A stretch of DNA of 64,000 bases from Lentzea albidocapillata (GTDB lineage Bacteria > Actinomycetota > Actinomycetes > Mycobacteriales > Pseudonocardiaceae), in contig NZ_JOEA01000003.1 of assembly GCF_000719115.1 (NCBI RefSeq), positions 248,001 to 312,000 of the forward strand, written 5' to 3'. Below are positions 8,652-16,821 of this stretch, one piece after another. Both the position numbers and the translations under genes were made by a program. Under the pieces are notes generated by a model. The model ran no database searches. It was given only the letters and a program-made list of their open reading frames with translations, and was not told the DNA's origin. Every line of letters begins with the position of its first letter. Positions within the stretch are counted from its first letter, which is position 1.

Positions 8652-9304
8652 CCGGACCAGGCCCCGCCCCAGCCCGCCGGCTTCTCCAGCAACGCACACG
8701 AGCCGCCACGCGGGCCCTTGATCGACGCGATCAACCCGATCGGTAGCGACAACGGCTCCGACACCACCTCACCGTCCAACCCGGACGCCCGCGCGCACGC
8801 GGCCTCCAGGTCATCGACCGCGAAGTACAAACTCCAGCCGAAGAATCCGGCGAAACACGAGGACATGCTGCCCGCGACCGGACGCGGATCACCGTGGCGG
8901 GACGACGTGTACAACCCCAGGCCCCGGCTTCCCTTCGCGGTCTCCCAGCCGAGTTCCCGCTTCCAGTACGCGTTGCTCTCATCCGGCTCGCTGGTCAGGT
9001 ACTCCACCCAGCACGGCTCACCGTGCCGCGGCGGCGGCGCCCACGGACCGTGCAGCACCCTGCCGGTGTCCACAGAGGAGTCGTGCGTCAGCTCGCGTGC
9101 CTCGTCACCACCGAACACGAGGCGCCAACCACGTTCCCCCGCAACGACCTGAGCCGCGAGCCGATCACCCACCCAGCCCGAGAACGACCCACCCGGTTCC
9201 GCGATCACCGTCCACCCGAGCACACCGGCTAAAAAATCCACCGACAACTCAGGCTCGGCAACACTCAACTCGAGACGACGAAGACCACAAGACGACACGG
9301 GCAT
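8648..9304 (-). CDS. VOC-family (glyoxalase/bleomycin-resistance fold) protein
   Basis: 218-aa protein with two vicinal-oxygen-chelate half domains: residues 1-100 (LRRLELSVAEPELSVDFLAGVLGWTV) and 105-215 (YLTSEPDESNAYWKRELGWE, then YFAVDDLEAACARASGLDG). This layout is common in actinobacterial glyoxalase-like proteins of unknown substrate. Its start lies 15 nt after the stop of the upstream PAS-GGDEF-EAL gene, so they probably form an operon. The TAG stop codon is the terminal CTAG of the mobile element copy A, so element insertion may have set or preserved the end of the protein. Confidence 0.82.
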   Translation of the reverse strand: MPVSSCGLRRLELSVAEPELSVDFLAGVLGWTVIAEPGGSFSGWVGDRLAAQVVAGERGWRLVFGGDEARELTHDSSVDTGRVLHGPWAPPPRHGEPCWVEYLTSEPDESNAYWKRELGWETAKGSRGLGLYTSSRHGDPRPVAGSMSSCFAGFFGWSLYFAVDDLEAACARASGLDGEVVSEPLSLPIGLIASIKGPRGGSCALLEKPAGWGGAWSG

Positions 9305-9319
9305 CCCATCGGGCGGACA

Positions 9320-11329
9320 TCAGGAGCGCGCACCATCCTCTGCTCCGACCACCTGAGACGACAATGCACCATTCGGCGGCATGCGCTCCGCATTCAGCAC
9401 GTCACGCAACGGCACCGGCCTGCCCAGGTGGAAACCCTGCCCCACCCGCACCCCGAGCTTGCGCAGAGCGTCCACCTGCGACGGTCGCTCCACCCACTCC
9501 GCCACCGACGACAACCCCAGCCCGTTCGCGATCTGCACGATCCCCGACACCAGCACCGCGTCCGCGTCGTTGGTCTCGATGCCCTTCACGAACTCACCGT
9601 CGATCTTGATGCCCGTGATCGGCAGGTGCTTCAGATGCACGAACGACCCGAACCCCGAACCGAAGTCGTCCAGCGTGATCCGGCACCCGAAACTGCGCAG
9701 CTGCGTCGCCAGCGTCACCGCGGCGTCCAGATTGGTCACCGCCGCCGTCTCCGTGATCTCCAACCCCAACCGGCCGGGAGCCACCCCCGCCGACCCGAGC
9801 TTGTCCAGCACGAAGTTCCCGAAATCCGGATCCTCCAGCGTCCGGCCGGAGACGTTCACGTTGAACCGCAACAACGGATCCGGCTGCTCCACCAACGCGT
9901 CGATCGCCGTCGTCAGCACCCACCGGTCCACCTCCAGGATCAGGTTCGACCGCTCCGCCACCGGCAGGAAGTCCGCCGGCCCCAGATACGGCTCCTGCCC
10001 ATCCTCCAGGCGCAGCAACAACTCGTGCCCGAGCACCCGTCCCGTCGCCAGCTCCACCATCGGCATGCCGTACAACGCCAGACCGCCACCCGCCAGCGCC
10101 GCCCGCAACCGGTCCAGCACACTGACCCGCTTCACCGTGTCCGCGTAATGGTTCGGCTCGTACACCGTCACCCGGTCCCGGCCCGCCGCCTTCGACGCGT
10201 ACAACGCCAGATCCGCGTTCGCCAGCACCAGCTCCCACGAGTCACCCGGCCCGAACTCCGCCAGCCCCGTGCTCACCGTGATCCGCGCCGGCGTCCCGAT
10301 CCCCGCGAGAGGGAAACCCGCCACCGCGTCCCGCAACCCGTCGGCCACCTCGGACGCGTCCTTCGGCGACGCCCCCGGCAACACCACCGCGAACTCATCA
10401 CCACCCAGACGAGCGATCAACCTGTCACCCAAACGGGACTGCAACGCACTCGCCAGCATCCGCATCACCCGGTCACCCACCGCGTGACCGCGCAGATCGT
10501 TGACGTCTTTGAAGTTGTCCAGGTCCAGCACCAGCAACGCACCCGAACCGTTGTTCGCCAGCTCCCGCTCCAGCGCACGAGTCAGCGCCCTGCGGTTCGG
10601 CAGACCCGTCAGCGGATCCTGCTCGGCCATCCGCACCAGCTCGTCGTGCACGCGCGACGACTGCGTCACGTCATGCGCCGTACCGAGCGCCCGCAACGGC
10701 GTGCCGTCGTCACCCACGACGACCTCACCGAAGCACTCGAACACCCGCTCCTTGCCGTCCGGCCGCAACATCCGATGCGTGTACGTGAACACCGAACCCG
10801 TCTTGAGCGCCGTGTCCAGCGTCTCCTCGATCATCGGCAGGTCGTCCGGGTGCACCAGCCGCGAGTACATCTCGAAGTCGAACGCCGTCCCCGCCGCGAA
10901 CCCGAACATCTCCAGCAACGTGTCCGACCACGTCACCCGGTCCTCGCGGATCGACCACTCCCACGTACCCATCCGCCCCAGCGCCTGAGCCCGGCGCAAC
11001 GCGTCCGCCTCCTGCGTCACCGTCAACTCACGATCACGCCACGCCGACACGTCCACGACCTCGTACATCAGGTCGTCACCCAGCTTCGAGCACCGCACCT
11101 CGAGCCACTTCGGACCCGGCACCAGCACTTCCCGCACCGGAGCGGGCACCTCGGGCACTCCCGGGAGCAGCGCGGGCAACGACCGCCCGTACGCCTGCTC
11201 GACCGGAATTCCCAGCACAGCACCCAACGCGCGGTTGCACCACAACAGGTTTCCGCGCGAATCCGTCACGGCATAGCCGACACCCGCTCGGTCCAGCACC
11301 GTGCGGCAGTAGGAGGTCACGCGCGTCAT
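9320..11329 (-). CDS. PAS-PAS-GGDEF-EAL cyclic-di-GMP protein
   Basis: 669 aa from the ATG at 11329 (a TTG at 11356 also opens the frame). Two PAS-like sensor domains (about 10-100 and 115-225) precede a GGDEF domain with intact GGDEF (309-313). An EAL domain follows, retaining the signature EITET, DDFGSGFGS and KIDGEFV residues. The name-giving EAL motif reads ELL (HELLLRLED, about 436-440), keeping the catalytic Glu. The RxxD preceding GGDEF is one residue out of register for a classical I-site. It could make, break or switch cyclic di-GMP in response to a PAS ligand; net activity cannot be predicted. No membrane span is seen, so it is cytoplasmic, unlike the membrane cyclase at 5913. Confidence 0.92.
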   Translation of the reverse strand: MTRVTSYCRTVLDRAGVGYAVTDSRGNLLWCNRALGAVLGIPVEQAYGRSLPALLPGVPEVPAPVREVLVPGPKWLEVRCSKLGDDLMYEVVDVSAWRDRELTVTQEADALRRAQALGRMGTWEWSIREDRVTWSDTLLEMFGFAAGTAFDFEMYSRLVHPDDLPMIEETLDTALKTGSVFTYTHRMLRPDGKERVFECFGEVVVGDDGTPLRALGTAHDVTQSSRVHDELVRMAEQDPLTGLPNRRALTRALERELANNGSGALLVLDLDNFKDVNDLRGHAVGDRVMRMLASALQSRLGDRLIARLGGDEFAVVLPGASPKDASEVADGLRDAVAGFPLAGIGTPARITVSTGLAEFGPGDSWELVLANADLALYASKAAGRDRVTVYEPNHYADTVKRVSVLDRLRAALAGGGLALYGMPMVELATGRVLGHELLLRLEDGQEPYLGPADFLPVAERSNLILEVDRWVLTTAIDALVEQPDPLLRFNVNVSGRTLEDPDFGNFVLDKLGSAGVAPGRLGLEITETAAVTNLDAAVTLATQLRSFGCRITLDDFGSGFGSFVHLKHLPITGIKIDGEFVKGIETNDADAVLVSGIVQIANGLGLSSVAEWVERPSQVDALRKLGVRVGQGFHLGRPVPLRDVLNAERMPPNGALSSQVVGAEDGARS

Positions 11330-11392
11330 GATCGTCCGATCACCGGACGTAAGCAACCCGCTACGCCGGTCAGTTCGCTGATGTGCGAACGG

Positions 11393-11722
11393 CTATCTCA
11401 GCCGCTCCAAACCCTTCGCCGACTCCACCAGCTCCGCGGCCAGCTTCCTCAGCTCCTCGTTCTCGGCCCCGTCCTGCGCCGCCGTCACCACATCCTCCGC
11501 GGCACACCGCAGCTGGAACAACCTGTCCTGCAGATCCGCCAGCTCGGCGGTGCTCAGCACCACCGCGTCCTCCGGCAGACCACCACGCTGCAACGCCGCC
11601 CTGCGCTCGTACGCGCGCTGACGACACGGCTGTGCGCAGTACCGGCGCGGCCGGCCGATCCGCCCGCTCCCGGGCAACCGCCTCCCGCACCACGCACAGT
11701 GCCTGGGCTCATCCGCCTCCAT
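11393..11722 (-). CDS. Small cysteine-motif protein, function unknown
   Basis: 109-aa protein with an N-terminal zinc-ribbon-like motif CAWCGRRLP ... GRPRRYCAQPCRQRAYERR followed by an acidic helical tail (about residues 40-109). The Cys-x2-Cys ... Cys-x3-Cys plus RPRRYC pattern recurs in short actinobacterial proteins of unknown role and resembles zinc-binding nucleic-acid proteins. Start: the ATG at 11722 has GGAG six bases upstream; an in-frame ATG at 11734 lacks one. Both lie in a 16-bp self-complementary stretch. It stands upstream of the PAS-GGDEF-EAL gene, same direction, 63 bp apart, and may share its transcript. Confidence 0.7.
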   Translation of the reverse strand: MEADEPRHCAWCGRRLPGSGRIGRPRRYCAQPCRQRAYERRAALQRGGLPEDAVVLSTAELADLQDRLFQLRCAAEDVVTAAQDGAENEELRKLAAELVESAKGLERLR

Positions 11723-12031
11723 GGAGCGCTCCATGGCGCGCGACGGTAGCGAATGGTGGTGGGTGGTCTCCAGCGACGCGCCAGAAAGCCCGACCTTCGT
11801 AGGGAACCGGACACTACCCGCAGGGCCGTTCGTGTCGCTTTCGGGTGGGATTTGATCAACTTCCGTTGTTTTTGCCTGTTCCTTTGCGGGTTTGGGTCGG
11901 TGGTGAGTGCGGGGACTCGTAGACCGACAGGTCTGATTTCAGGCAACACTGAAGTAATAGAGATCAAGAAGAAAGTGTGTCGCCACCCACCGTCCACCCC
12001 GAAGCCACCGCCGGAAGGCACACTCCAGCAC
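11723..12031. other. 309-bp intergenic region, less GC-rich than its neighbours
   Basis: Divergent promoter region between the zinc-motif gene and the glycerophosphodiesterase gene. It holds a T/G-rich stretch (about 11850-11900), a short dyad AGACC-gaca-GGTCT (about 11921-11934), and the dyad motif at 11936-11955 that recurs at 15654 and 33627. The frame of the downstream gene is open through much of it, but the composition is not coding-like. Confidence 0.5.
11936..11955. promoter_or_regulatory. Recurrent 8-4-8 dyad, site 1
   Basis: ATTTCAGG-CAAC-ACTGAAGT, six of eight arm positions complementary. It shares the core CAACACTGAAG with sites at 15654-15673 and 33627-33646. The consensus ACTTCAGT-CAAC-ACTGAAGT is operator-like (MerR-like spacing). 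Here it lies about 80 bp before the glycerophosphodiesterase start. Confidence 0.5.
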
Positions 12032-12793
12032 GTGACACATCCCTACCTCACAGGCACGCGCCCCCGCGCCTTCGCCCACCGCGGCTGGCACGTCGACGAC
12101 CTCACCGGCATGGAGAACTCACTGAGCTCCTTCCGCCGGGCCGTGCAGGAGGGCTACCGCTACATCGAGACCGACGTCCACGCCACCAGCGACGGCCACG
12201 TCGTCGTCCACCACGACCAGACCCTCGACCGCACCACCGACGCCCAGGGCATCGTCTCCGCACTCCCCTGGACCGAGGTCCAGCACGCCCGCGTCGGCGG
12301 CCGCGAACCCATCGCCCGCCTCGCCGACGTCCTCGAAGAACTCCCCGACACGTTCTTCAACATCGACGTCAAGTCCGAGAACGCCGTCGAACCCATCATC
12401 ACCCTGCTGCGCAAAGCCAAGTCACTGCACCGCGTCTGCCTCGCCAGCTTCTCCGACAACCGCCTCGCCCGCCTGCGCAGGATCGCCGGCCCCGACCTGC
12501 TCACCTCCATGGGCCCCCGCTCCGCCGGCGCGCTCTGGGCCGCCGGACGCATCCCCCTCGCCGGACTCGCCGTCCGCGGCCAGGTCGCCCAGGTCCCCGT
12601 CAGCCAGGGCCGCCTGCAGATCGTCGACCGCCGCTTCGTCCAGGCAGCCCACCGCAGGTCGCTCGAAGTCCACGTCTGGACCATCGACGACGAAGCCGAC
12701 ATGCGCACCCTGCTCGACCTCGGCGTCGACGGGCTCGTCACCGACCGGCCCGACGTCCTGCGCGAAGTTCTCCAGTCGCGCAACAGCTGGTAA
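12032..12793 (+). CDS. Glycerophosphodiester phosphodiesterase
   Basis: 253-aa GDPD-family enzyme that hydrolyses glycerophosphodiesters to glycerol-3-phosphate and an alcohol. Family residues are in place: AHRG (15-18), the metal ligands in ETDVH (46-50), VVHHD (59-62) with the catalytic His, and a C-terminal VHVWTIDDEADM and VDGLVTDRPDVL. There is no signal peptide from the chosen GTG at 12032 (VTHPYLTGTRPRAFAHRGW), so it is cytoplasmic. The frame is open upstream to 11753, but that part is not family-like. The UMF1-type transporter follows after 54 bp and may be linked in function. Confidence 0.93.
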   Translation: MTHPYLTGTRPRAFAHRGWHVDDLTGMENSLSSFRRAVQEGYRYIETDVHATSDGHVVVHHDQTLDRTTDAQGIVSALPWTEVQHARVGGREPIARLADVLEELPDTFFNIDVKSENAVEPIITLLRKAKSLHRVCLASFSDNRLARLRRIAGPDLLTSMGPRSAGALWAAGRIPLAGLAVRGQVAQVPVSQGRLQIVDRRFVQAAHRRSLEVHVWTIDDEADMRTLLDLGVDGLVTDRPDVLREVLQSRNSW

Positions 12794-12820
12794 CAGCTTG
12801 GGCAGTCGATCATTGGACGT

Positions 12821-12847
12821 GTCGGCGGACAAGTACAGTCCGCCGAC
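12821..12847. promoter_or_regulatory. Perfect 10-bp inverted repeat ending at a start codon
   Basis: GTCGGCGGAC, seven bases (AAGTACA), then GTCCGCCGAC, which ends on the base before the ATG at 12848. No Shine-Dalgarno sequence is seen between it and the ATG. It may be an operator over the transcription start of a leaderless gene, or a hairpin that ends the upstream transcript or hides the start codon. Confidence 0.6.
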
Positions 12848-14260
12848 ATGAAGGTCAAGGGCGACGACGCCGCCGACGCCAACACCGCCGAGCGCCGCAA
12901 GAAAGAACAACGCGGCTGGGTCTGGTACGACGTAGCGAACTCCGTGTTCCCCACGTCCGTGATCACCGTCTTTCTCTCGCTGTACCTCACGAGCATCGCG
13001 ACCAACGCGGCCAAGGCCGACACCGCGCTCAACGGTGCCAACCCGTGCGCGAACGACAACGCCTTCGCCCAATGCGACGTCACGATCCTCGGCCTGCAGT
13101 TCCCCTCCGGCTCGCTGTGGGGCTACCTGCTCTCCATCGCGACCGTCGTCCAGGTCGTCGTGCTGCCCGTCATGGGCGCCATCGCCGACCGGACCCAGAA
13201 CAAGAAGAAGATGCTCGGCTTCTTCGCTTTCACCGGCTCCGCGGCCACCATCGCGCTCGCGACCGTCGAAGGCACCAACTGGAAGCTCGGCGTCTTCTTC
13301 TTCATCATCGCGAACATCTGCTATGGCGCCAGCGTCGTCGTCTACTACGCCTTCCTGCCCGAGATCGCCACACCCGACGAACGCGACGCCGTCTCCAGCC
13401 GCGGCTGGGCCTTCGGCTACCTCGGCGGCGGTGTCGCCCTCGCCATCCAGCTCGCCATCACCCTGTCCGCCGACCCCCTAGGCATCAGCTCCGGCGACGC
13501 CGCCCGCATCGCGTTCGTCATCTCCGGCATCTGGTGGGCCGCCTTCACGATCATCCCGCTGCGCGCCCTCACCGAGCACCAGCGCCCGCACGGCGGCGAG
13601 CAGGGCGCCTCGGTGATCTCCGGCGGCTTCAAGGAACTCGGCACGACGCTGAGGCAGGCCAAGGCCTTCCCGCTCACCCTCGCGTTCCTCGGCACCTACC
13701 TGATCTACACCGACGGCATCGCCACCGTCGCCAACGTCTCCGCCCAGTACGGCAGCGTCGAGCTCAGGTTCAACCAGCAGACGCTGATCACGGTGATCCT
13801 CATCGTCCAGTTCGTCGCGTTCGTCGGCGGCGTGCTGCACGGCTTCATCGCCAAGCGCGTCGGCGCCAAGAAGACGATCCTCGGCTCACTCGTCGTGTGG
13901 ATCGTCGTGATCACCGCGGCGTTCTTCGTCGAGGCGGGCGACGAGACGTCGTTCTACCTCGTCGCCGCGGGCATCGGCATCGTGCTCGGCGGCACCAACG
14001 CCCTGTCCCGCAGCCTGTTCAGCCAGATGGTCCCGCCCGGCCGCGAAGCCCAGTACTTCTCGCTCTACGAGGTCGGCGAGCGCTCCACCAGCTGGCTCGG
14101 CCCACTGGTCTTCGCCGGCGTCGGCCAGGCCACCGGCAGCCTGCGGCCCGCCATCCTCGCCCTGATCATCTTCTTCGTCGCGGGCTTCGTCCTGCTGATC
14201 TTCGTACCCGTCCGCCGCGCCATCAAGGCCGTGGGCAACGAAGAACCCGCACTCGTCTAG
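12848..14260 (+). CDS. UMF1/Atg22-like MFS transporter
   Basis: 470-aa membrane protein of the Atg22/UMF1 branch of the major facilitator superfamily. The opening GWVWYDVANSVFPTSVITVFLSLYL, the first loop with an extracellular Cys pair (PCANDN...QCDV), the ADRTQNKKK loop, and PEIATPDERDAVSSRGWAFGYLGGG are characteristic. About 12 spans are visible. The substrate is unknown; relatives are proposed amino-acid or nucleoside effluxers. The stop codon TAG (14258-14260) is the left terminal CTAG of mobile element copy B. Translation probably starts on a leaderless or short-leader transcript because the 12821-12847 dyad abuts the ATG. Confidence 0.88.
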   Translation: MKVKGDDAADANTAERRKKEQRGWVWYDVANSVFPTSVITVFLSLYLTSIATNAAKADTALNGANPCANDNAFAQCDVTILGLQFPSGSLWGYLLSIATVVQVVVLPVMGAIADRTQNKKKMLGFFAFTGSAATIALATVEGTNWKLGVFFFIIANICYGASVVVYYAFLPEIATPDERDAVSSRGWAFGYLGGGVALAIQLAITLSADPLGISSGDAARIAFVISGIWWAAFTIIPLRALTEHQRPHGGEQGASVISGGFKELGTTLRQAKAFPLTLAFLGTYLIYTDGIATVANVSAQYGSVELRFNQQTLITVILIVQFVAFVGGVLHGFIAKRVGAKKTILGSLVVWIVVITAAFFVEAGDETSFYLVAAGIGIVLGGTNALSRSLFSQMVPPGREAQYFSLYEVGERSTSWLGPLVFAGVGQATGSLRPAILALIIFFVAGFVLLIFVPVRRAIKAVGNEEPALV

Positions 14261-14363
14261 TGGTGTGGCCCGGAACGTTGCCGGGGGAATTCGCGGTCAG
14301 ACGGGTGCGAGGTGCCCTGCTGAACGTGGATTACCTCGCCGACGTTCCGGGTCACGCCACTAG
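14257..14363. mobile_element. MITE-like terminal-inverted-repeat element, copy B
   Basis: 107-bp element between convergent genes, in the opposite orientation to copy A (8485-8651). It differs from copy A at four of 107 aligned positions and lacks the 60-bp internal block. Its ends are CTAGTGGTGTGGCCCGGAAC and, on the other strand, CTAGTGGCGTGACCCGGAAC. Both terminal CTAG sites act as stop codons: the left for the UMF1 gene (TAG 14258-14260), the right for the leftward membrane-protein gene (TAG complement of 14360-14362). No protein is encoded. Confidence 0.87.
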
Positions 14364-15250
14364 CTCACCTGCGGCGCCGCTTTCGAGCGGCGCCGCACCG
14401 GCAACACCGCGACGAGCAGGAGCACCACCGAGAGCACGGTCCGCGACGTCACGACCTCGTCCCACGCGACGACCAGGAACACCAGCGGAACCAGCTGCAG
14501 CAAGGCGAACAACGACAACGCCCGCCCGAACACCGCGTCACCCCGCACGAACGCGAAGACCCGCGCACCCGCCGTGATCAGGCCGAGCAACAGCAACCCG
14601 GTCCCGGCCGCGACCCCGCCGACCGCCCCGAGCACCACCGCTCCCCCGCCCCACCACAGCAACCTCCGCGCCGGAGGGATCGGCGCCTCGCGGTGGAAAC
14701 CCAGGCACAGGCACGCGAACGTCACCAGCGCCGGCAACTGGAACACGGTCCACATCAGCGCGGCAGGCCCCGGCTGCCCCAGCGACGCCACCGACAACAA
14801 CGCCGGAGCCCCCGCCGCGACCTTCGCGAGCGTCCGCCGCCCGCTCAGCAACGCCGGGAAGGCCACGAACGGCGCCAGCTCCAGCACACGCCACCAGGCC
14901 ACGCCTGCGGCGTACGGACCACCGGACAGGGTGAAGACCTGCACGACCGCCGACGTCGCGTAGTACAGCCCCAGCAACAGCCCGAGCATCCCCAGCGCCC
15001 GCACGACCTCGCCGCGCCACACCACCTTCGCCGGCACACTCGTGAGCGCCGCCCCCGCCGCCAGATGCGTGCGCACCGCGAGCCCGAGCACCGCCCACGT
15101 CTCCCCCCACCCCGGCCAGCTGTGCTCCAGGTCGAGATCGTCGTCCCGCTCGGCCAGGAAGATCCCGACCATCTCCTCCTCGCGATCCCGCCGGTACCAC
15201 CGGGGCAACACCTTCAGCAGCGTGCGATACCGCCGCTCGAGATTCCTCAT
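14360..15250 (-). CDS. Integral membrane protein paired with PadR
   Basis: 296 aa starting at the ATG at 15250 (MRNLERRYRTLLKVLPRWYRRDREEEMVG). The basic amphipathic N-terminus followed by several hydrophobic spans (about residues 75-290) is typical of membrane proteins encoded just after PadR regulators in actinobacteria. Function is unknown. Its ATG overlaps the PadR stop (ATGA), so it is translationally coupled and very likely under PadR control. The open frame continues upstream through PadR in another frame; that is not real. The TAG stop is supplied by mobile element copy B. Confidence 0.78.
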   Translation of the reverse strand: MRNLERRYRTLLKVLPRWYRRDREEEMVGIFLAERDDDLDLEHSWPGWGETWAVLGLAVRTHLAAGAALTSVPAKVVWRGEVVRALGMLGLLLGLYYATSAVVQVFTLSGGPYAAGVAWWRVLELAPFVAFPALLSGRRTLAKVAAGAPALLSVASLGQPGPAALMWTVFQLPALVTFACLCLGFHREAPIPPARRLLWWGGGAVVLGAVGGVAAGTGLLLLGLITAGARVFAFVRGDAVFGRALSLFALLQLVPLVFLVVAWDEVVTSRTVLSVVLLLVAVLPVRRRSKAAPQVS

Positions 15251-15594
15251 GCCCGACCCGCCCATGCCTGAAGCCCTCTCCCCCGCAGCACCGCGCTCGC
15301 CGCCCGCACGTTGGCGCTCAGCCGCGCGACCTCGGCCTGCAACGCCCGCACCCCGGAGTCGGTGAGTTTGTAGTAACGCCGCAGCCGCCCCTGGTGCACC
15401 TCTTCCCGGTCGCGCTCGGCGAGCCCGTCCGCCACCAACCGGTCCAGCACCCCGTACAGCGTGCCGACCCGCAACACCATCCGCCCCTCGGACAGCTGTT
15501 CCACCGCCTGCACGATCGCGTAACCGTGCAACGGCTCCTCCGCCAGCGCGGTGAGCACCAGAAACGTCTGTTCGGACATGACCCGACCACTCAT
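15247..15594 (-). CDS. PadR-family transcriptional regulator
   Basis: 115-aa winged-helix repressor. The conserved PadR fold is clear: FLVLTALAEEPLHGYAIVQAVEQLSEG, then RVGTLYGVLDRLVADGLAERD and RRYYKLTDSGVRAL. An in-frame ATG at 15579 (MSEQTFLVL) is an alternative start; neither has a good ribosome-binding site. A strong dyad (15603-15625) lies just upstream of the start, which fits autorepression of this gene and the coupled membrane-protein gene. The inducer is unknown. Confidence 0.9.
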   Translation of the reverse strand: MSGRVMSEQTFLVLTALAEEPLHGYAIVQAVEQLSEGRMVLRVGTLYGVLDRLVADGLAERDREEVHQGRLRRYYKLTDSGVRALQAEVARLSANVRAASAVLRGRGLQAWAGRA

Positions 15595-15602
15595 GTCGCT
15601 GA

Positions 15603-15625
15603 ATATATCGCGGCGCGAGGTATAT
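15603..15625. promoter_or_regulatory. Probable PadR operator
   Basis: Imperfect dyad with outer arms ATATATCGCG and CGAGGTATAT around the centre at 15614; 8 of 11 arm pairs match. It is AT-rich at its ends in otherwise GC-rich DNA and begins 8 bp upstream of the PadR start, as expected for an autoregulatory PadR site covering the promoter. Confidence 0.65.
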
Positions 15626-15653
15626 CGGGAAGCGTAGCGGCCAGGTGAGATAA

Positions 15654-15673
15654 ACTTTAGTCAACACTGAAGT
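15654..15673. promoter_or_regulatory. Recurrent 8-4-8 dyad, site 2
   Basis: ACTTTAGT-CAAC-ACTGAAGT: seven of eight arm positions are complementary, the best of the three sites in the window. It lies between padR (leftward) and tdk (rightward). The following bases TTATCGAG are close to TAATAGAG and CTATAGAG at the other two sites, so conservation extends beyond the dyad. Confidence 0.55.
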
Positions 15674-15828
15674 TATCGAGTGATCCGAGCCGAGAGGAGG
15701 TTTGAGCCTCCCCCACAGCGGCTATGTCGTCCGGAAACAGCAGGTCGTACTCGAAAGGCCGCAAGCAGGAGGGAGGCGGACCGTGGGGATTCCTCATGAT
15801 CGGGATCCAGGCACTAGGGTGACCCGCC

Positions 15829-16584
15829 GTGGACGCCCTTCCCGATCCGACAGACGCCCTCTCCGCTGTACCTGTCGCTGGTTCCCGGCGCTCGACGCCG
15901 GTGGTCGGGCATCTCAAGTTCTTCTTCGGTCCCATGGACTGCGGCAAGTCGACGCTCGCGCTCCAGATCGACCACAACAACTCGCGCCAGGGTCGGCGCG
16001 GGCTGCTGCTGGTGCGGCACGATCGTTCGGGCAAGCCTCAGATCTCCAGTCGCATCGGCATCACGCGCGAGGCCGCGGAGATCAGCGACGACGATCTCCG
16101 CCAGATGGTGCGGTCGGAGTGGGCCGAGGGCCGGCGGGTGGACTACCTGATCGTCGACGAGGCGCAGTTCCTGTCACCCGATCAGGTAGAGCAGCTGGCG
16201 GAGCTCGCGGACGATGTCCAGGTCGACGTGTACTGCTTCGGGCTCGCCACGGACTTCCGCGGCGAGATGTTCCCCGGGTCGCAGCGGTTGTTCGAACTCG
16301 CCGACGAGCTGAAGGCGATTCAGGTCGAGGTGCTGTGCTGGTGCGGGGTGCCTGGACGGTTCAACGCGCGAGTGCGGGCCGGACGGGTGATCCGGGCCGG
16401 GGACACGGTCCTGGTCGCCGACACGGCGGCGGACACGGAACAGCACCGATCGGGTACTGAGAGCAACGATGTAACCGACGCCACGGAAACTACTGTCCGT
16501 TACCAGGTGCTCTGTCGGCGTCACTTTAGGTTGGGCGACCTGGGCCCTGACGTCGCACAAAGTGGTCAGCTTCGGTTGGCGTAG
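15829..16584 (+). CDS. tdk: Thymidine kinase (type II)
   Basis: Phosphorylates thymidine to dTMP in pyrimidine salvage. The P-loop is GPMDCGKST (34-42), Walker B is IVDEAQF, and the thymidine-binding lasso region reads GLATDFRGEMFPGSQRLFELADEL. A zinc-site CWCG and a later CRRHF stand in for the usual Cys4 ligands. At 251 aa it is longer than most (about 190-215): it has an extra 30 residues before the P-loop and an acidic, Thr-rich insert near 205-225. The GTG start at 15829 may not be exact; GTG or ATG codons nearer the P-loop are not available. rbpA follows after 237 bp. Confidence 0.92.
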   Translation: MDALPDPTDALSAVPVAGSRRSTPVVGHLKFFFGPMDCGKSTLALQIDHNNSRQGRRGLLLVRHDRSGKPQISSRIGITREAAEISDDDLRQMVRSEWAEGRRVDYLIVDEAQFLSPDQVEQLAELADDVQVDVYCFGLATDFRGEMFPGSQRLFELADELKAIQVEVLCWCGVPGRFNARVRAGRVIRAGDTVLVADTAADTEQHRSGTESNDVTDATETTVRYQVLCRRHFRLGDLGPDVAQSGQLRLA

Positions 16585-16736
16585 CGACTACCCATCGGTC
16601 CCACTGGGCCATTAGAGTGATGCATGAGCGCAGGAGCTTGATAACGCGTCACGATCCTGTGGCGATCGCATCCATTAGTAGGAAGCCTTCGTTGACGAGT
16701 GAACGACGTCACTGTGGGCGACCATGAGAGCGAACC

Positions 16737-16763
16737 GGAAACAAACGGAGCAATCCGGGCGTT
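16737..16763 (+). promoter_or_regulatory. Probable SigR-type (thiol-stress) promoter of rbpA
   Basis: GGAAAC, exactly 18 bases, then GTT. This fits the GGAAT-N18-GTT pattern of SigR/SigH-group ECF promoters. It sits about 58 bp before the rbpA start. In Streptomyces, rbpA belongs to the SigR regulon, so the placement is expected. Other promoters may lie in the same 237-bp region. Confidence 0.55.
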
Positions 16764-16821
16764 GCACACGGTGAGCAAGCAGCCTGGGCCCCGGCCCTGA
16801 GCCGAGCGAAAGGACACCGCC

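Noticed and set aside
9428..11749. 773-codon + strand frame opposite the PAS-GGDEF-EAL gene
   Set aside because: Composition is Arg/His/Gln-rich with no motif, and the opposite strand has complete GGDEF and EAL domains.
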